This document shows, piece by piece, positions 13,548 through 15,690 of a stretch of 15,690 nucleotides of DNA; position 1 is the stretch's first letter; every line of letters starts with the position of its first letter. The notes beneath the pieces were generated by a model. That model saw only the letters and a list, made by a program, of their open reading frames with translations, had not been told where the DNA came from and did not search any database. A program made the translations under genes and the position numbers. The stretch is from an uncultured Oscillospiraceae bacterium (lineage in GTDB: Bacteria; Bacillota_A; Clostridia; Oscillospirales; Oscillospiraceae), in NCBI GenBank assembly GCA_934561335.1, contig CAKTGD010000018.1, positions 1 to 15,690 on the forward strand. Reading direction: 5' to 3'.

Positions 13548-14369
13548 CTACGAAACAAGTCCAAGCCGGTCAAGCTGCCGCTGTTGCTCCGCGCCGCTGA
13601 CCGCGAGGTAGATGCGGGTGGTTTCGATGGAACTGTGGCCTAACAGATCGGCGAGGCGGGCGATGTCCCGGCTCATTTTGTAGAAGGCCGTGGCGAAAAA
13701 GTGGCGGAAATTGTGGGGGAAAACCTTGGACTTTTCAACGCCAGCCGCTTTGCAGAGGGCTTTCAAGTCCCGCCAGATTTGAAAACGAGACAGCGATTTG
13801 CCGCCTTTGGTGAGGAAAATCTCGCCGGAGGCGATTTTTTGCGCCTTGGCGTAGGCGACCAGCTTTTTGCAGAGCTTTTTCGGCAGCAGGATCGTCCGAA
13901 TTTTGCCCTTCAAGCGGATGTCCGTCCGGCCCGCCTTCGCCGCCTCCACCGTCAGAAATTTGACCTCGCTGACCCGGACGCCGGTGGCGCAGAGGGCTTC
14001 CAGCAGCAGCGCCGTCCGGCCGCTGGCGGCGGCAAGGAGGCGATCGTAGTCGGTTTTCGTCAGCTCCCGGTCTGGGGTACGGAAGATCTGCCGCTGGATC
14101 TTCAGAAATTTCACCCGCACCGGCAGGTCGAAAAACCGGCAAAAGCCATTCACCGCCGCCAGCATGGCGTTGACGGTGTTGGGCTTGTGCCCCTGCTCCA
14201 GCAGATGGGCTTTCCACGCGGCGGCACTCTCGTTCGTTAGCGGCGTTCCGTCCAGAAAGTGAGCAAGGGCGGTGAGGTCGTGGGTGTACTTGGCGATGGT
14301 GCCGGGGCTGCGTTCCTCCGCGCGGAGATGGGCGGCGTAGGCGGCGATGTGTTCAGCGGTGATGAGCAT
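13548..14369 (-). CDS. Tyrosine recombinase (XerC/D-like), probable switch invertase
   Basis: The 273-aa protein is a little shorter than XerC/D (about 300). Residues about 1-95 form the SAM-like DNA-binding domain (RSPGTIAKYTHDLTALAHFL region). The catalytic domain follows with R132 (ATGVRVSEV), K156 (KGKIR hairpin), H219 and R222 (PHNFRHFFAT), H245 (LGHSS) and the nucleophile Y254 (TRIYL). All the usual catalytic residues are present, so it should be active. The ATG at 14369 has GGAGG 8 nt upstream. Its stop is 8 bp from the right inverted repeat, with the switched operon further downstream on the same strand. It most likely inverts the 13278-13539 segment, like the local invertases of other phase-variable loci. 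A role on other sites in trans cannot be excluded. Confidence 0.93.
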   Translation of the reverse strand: MLITAEHIAAYAAHLRAEERSPGTIAKYTHDLTALAHFLDGTPLTNESAAAWKAHLLEQGHKPNTVNAMLAAVNGFCRFFDLPVRVKFLKIQRQIFRTPDRELTKTDYDRLLAAASGRTALLLEALCATGVRVSEVKFLTVEAAKAGRTDIRLKGKIRTILLPKKLCKKLVAYAKAQKIASGEIFLTKGGKSLSRFQIWRDLKALCKAAGVEKSKVFPHNFRHFFATAFYKMSRDIARLADLLGHSSIETTRIYLAVSGAEQQRQLDRLGLVS

Positions 14370-14482
14370 AGGCGTGTCCTCCCCAAAATAGAGTTGGAGT
14401 TAGTCTATGCAATTTAGCAGATTTTGTCTCTGGAATTCTTTTTCAATGACCGCGCCCGCAGCGCCGATCCAAGTCCGCGGAT
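14370..14482 (-). other. Recombinase upstream region
   Basis: This AT-richer gap between the HU terminator and the recombinase start must hold the recombinase promoter. A TTGAAA is present on the minus strand at about 14446-14441, but no -10 box at normal spacing is convincing, so I do not place a promoter. The only firm element is the GGAGG ribosome site. Confidence 0.4.
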
Positions 14483-14528
14483 AAAAAAACAGCGCCACTC
14501 AGACGGTTTTTCGTCTGAGTGGCGTTGT
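14483..14528 (-). terminator. Strong intrinsic terminator after the HU gene
   Basis: CGCCACTCAGACG (14493-14505) pairs perfectly with 14512-14524 around a 6-nt loop, and up to four more pairs extend the base (one G-T wobble). On the minus strand the stem is followed by seven T (14489-14483). It begins about 17 nt after the HU stop codon and should isolate the PepSY-HU unit from the recombinase gene. Confidence 0.93.
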
Positions 14529-14544
14529 GGTATTCGCTGTGAAA

Positions 14545-14817
14545 TTACTGGATGGCGTCCTTTAGGGCCTTTCCGGGCTTGAAGGCGGGGGCCTTTGCGG
14601 CGGCGATCTCGATGGTCTCGCCGGTGTGGGGATTGCGGCCCTGACGGGCGGCACGCTCGCGCACCTCAAAGGTACCGAAGCCGGGGATCTGCACCTTGTC
14701 GTTCTGCTTCAAGGTGTTCTGCACGGTATCAAAAAATGTGTTCAGGACCTGCTCGGTGTCCTTCTTGCTCATGCCCGCGGCCTCGGCCACGGTGGAAATC
14801 AGCTCGGTTTTGTTCAT
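14545..14817 (-). CDS. hup: HU-family DNA-binding protein
   Basis: The protein is 90 aa, the normal HU length. It starts MNKTELISTVAEAAGMSKKD, has the core QIPGFGTFEVRERAARQGRNPHTGE (about residues 43-67) with the intercalating-arm sequence RNP at 61-63, and ends in the typical FKPGKALKDAI helix. It is a dimeric, DNA-bending nucleoid protein. AAAGGAG lies about 9 nt before the ATG. The gene begins 22 nt after the PepSY lipoprotein stop and ends in a strong terminator. The two may be cotranscribed, or HU may use a promoter inside the upstream gene. HU-like proteins often assist site-specific recombination, so its place beside the recombinase is notable, though the terminator separates them. 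Confidence 0.96.
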   Translation of the reverse strand: MNKTELISTVAEAAGMSKKDTEQVLNTFFDTVQNTLKQNDKVQIPGFGTFEVRERAARQGRNPHTGETIEIAAAKAPAFKPGKALKDAIQ

Positions 14818-14839
14818 CTTCTCGTTCTCCTTTGTGCTT

Positions 14840-15690
14840 TTACTTGCGAATCGTTTCGGCCTCCCATTCTAATACAGCGCCGGTATTCGCGTCGATGGTA
14901 AACTCATACTCCATGCCGCCGTAGATGATCTTGCCCTCGTATTCCGTGCGGCCATCGTCGTAGTCCAGCTTCCATTCGTAGATGTCCTTTTCCGTCGCGC
15001 CGGATACGCGGGCAAGGGCGGTCTGCTTTGCTGTCGCCTCGCTGACGGTGGCGCTGCTGCCGGTGCCGACCACGGTCTTTGCCTCATAGCCGGAGTTGAC
15101 GATCTCGCCGGTAGCCACAGCGATCTCATAGTCGTACTTTGCGCCGTTCGCGTACCACTCAATTTCATACACCTGACGTCCGTCGTCATAGTCCAGCTTG
15201 GACTTGGTGATGGTGGCGTCCGCCGCCTTGACCCCGGCGTGTGCCAGAGCGATCTCCTGCGCCTTGGCTTCGTCCACCGCGCCGGTAGAGGTGTTGGTGT
15301 TCGTGCTGGGCGCGGTCTGCGCCGGAGTGGTGGTCGCGCCGGATGCAGGGGTATCCGTCTGAGTGCTGTCCGTGGGCGCGGCGTTCTTATCCCGGTAACT
15401 CGCCTCCAGCACCTCGCCGCTCTCAGCATTGATGGAGTAGGCGTAGGTATGATCGCCAGAGGTGAACTCCACCTTGTAGCAGGTCACGCCAGCGACCTCA
15501 CTGAGCGTTGCGGAAGAAATGTCCGCGTCCGCCGCGTCGATGTTGGCGGCGTCCAGCGCCGCCGTCTGCGCCTGAGTCATGCTGATATAGGACTGAGTCT
15601 GGTCTGCCGCCGGGGCCGCCGCGCCGCACCCGGCCAGTGCCGCCGCTAAAGCCAATGCCGTGCCGGTTATGAAAAGCTGCTTTTGCTTCA
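14840..15690 (-). CDS. Lipoprotein with three PepSY domains (start codon cut by window edge)
   Basis: Reading in from the right edge, the frame runs (A)TG AAG CAA AAG and so on. The product begins MKQKQLFITGTALALAAALA and reaches the lipobox LAGC, with lipidated C22. Only the first base of the start codon lies outside (15691), giving a 283-aa protein; the internal TTG at 15655 is not the start. Three PepSY repeats follow, at about 36-100, 138-203 and 215-282, each with a helix then strands ending in an aromatic/acidic stretch and N/A-x-TG-E/A-V/I-L (AESGEVLEASY, VATGEIVNSGY, ANTGAVLEWE). A Thr/Ser/Pro linker (about 103-136) separates the first two. PepSY domains occur in propeptides and envelope proteins and are thought to inhibit or modulate peptidases outside the cell. 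The partner here is unknown. Confidence 0.93.
   Translation of the reverse strand, partial: KQKQLFITGTALALAAALAGCGAAAPAADQTQSYISMTQAQTAALDAANIDAADADISSATLSEVAGVTCYKVEFTSGDHTYAYSINAESGEVLEASYRDKNAAPTDSTQTDTPASGATTTPAQTAPSTNTNTSTGAVDEAKAQEIALAHAGVKAADATITKSKLDYDDGRQVYEIEWYANGAKYDYEIAVATGEIVNSGYEAKTVVGTGSSATVSEATAKQTALARVSGATEKDIYEWKLDYDDGRTEYEGKIIYGGMEYEFTIDANTGAVLEWEAETIRK

Noticed and set aside
13455..13643. A 62-codon plus-strand frame starting in the switch
   Set aside because: It starts inside the core promoter (between -35 and -10), so the transcript would not include its start codon, and it runs antisense into the recombinase.
13701..14240. 179-codon plus-strand frame opposite the recombinase
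   Set aside because: The recombinase on the other strand has every catalytic residue; the antisense frame has no family resemblance.
15653..15655. TTG as the start of the PepSY lipoprotein
   Set aside because: The frame stays open upstream and gives a complete lipoprotein signal peptide beginning one base outside the window.

Overview
The window looks like a chromosome segment from a GC-rich member of the Clostridia (Oscillospiraceae-like, probably a gut anaerobe). The pointers are strong AGGAGG-type ribosome binding sites before tightly packed genes, a Gram-positive-style surface protein with a DivIVA-like partner and a signal peptidase I, an Rrf2 regulator with an FeS-type cysteine set, and bacterial hemerythrin and PepSY lipoprotein genes. 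This placement is an inference from gene content. All credible genes lie on the minus strand; the long plus-strand frames are antisense shadows of GC-rich or repetitive coding sequence.

Read in the direction of transcription (right to left): (1) 15690-14545 holds a triple-PepSY lipoprotein, whose first base falls just outside the window, followed by an HU-type DNA-binding protein and a strong intrinsic terminator. (2) 14369-13548 encodes a tyrosine recombinase with all its catalytic residues. (3) 13539-13278 is a 262-bp, AT-rich, gene-free segment bounded by a perfect 18-bp inverted repeat and containing one good sigma70-type promoter. It ends 8 bp from the recombinase stop codon and is best read as an invertible promoter (phase switch). 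(4) 13202-3643 is a five-gene cassette: Rrf2 regulator, a 2545-residue repeat-rich surface protein, a 78-aa two-helix membrane protein, a DivIVA-like coiled-coil protein and signal peptidase I. The last four genes are joined by 1-4 nt stop/start overlaps. (5) 3642-3435 is an intergenic region with two hairpins and short direct repeats. (6) 3434-134 is a second operon: an unknown 188-aa protein, a double zinc-ribbon protein, a PAS-GAF-GGDEF-EAL c-di-GMP protein and a previously hidden 40-aa membrane protein. (7) 50-1 is the start of a hemerythrin-like gene.

The main result is a probable phase-variable surface system. As the sequence is given, the switch promoter points away from the cassette and into the 3' end of the recombinase gene (predicted OFF, with antisense RNA to the recombinase). 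Inversion would place it about 130 nt upstream of the Rrf2 gene, facing the giant surface protein and its apparent dedicated export and localisation partners. The giant protein itself shows a mosaic AT-rich insert, five or more families of in-frame tandem repeats, a glycine-rich region and no LPXTG sortase signal. The neighbouring c-di-GMP operon may be functionally related, but nothing in the sequence proves this.
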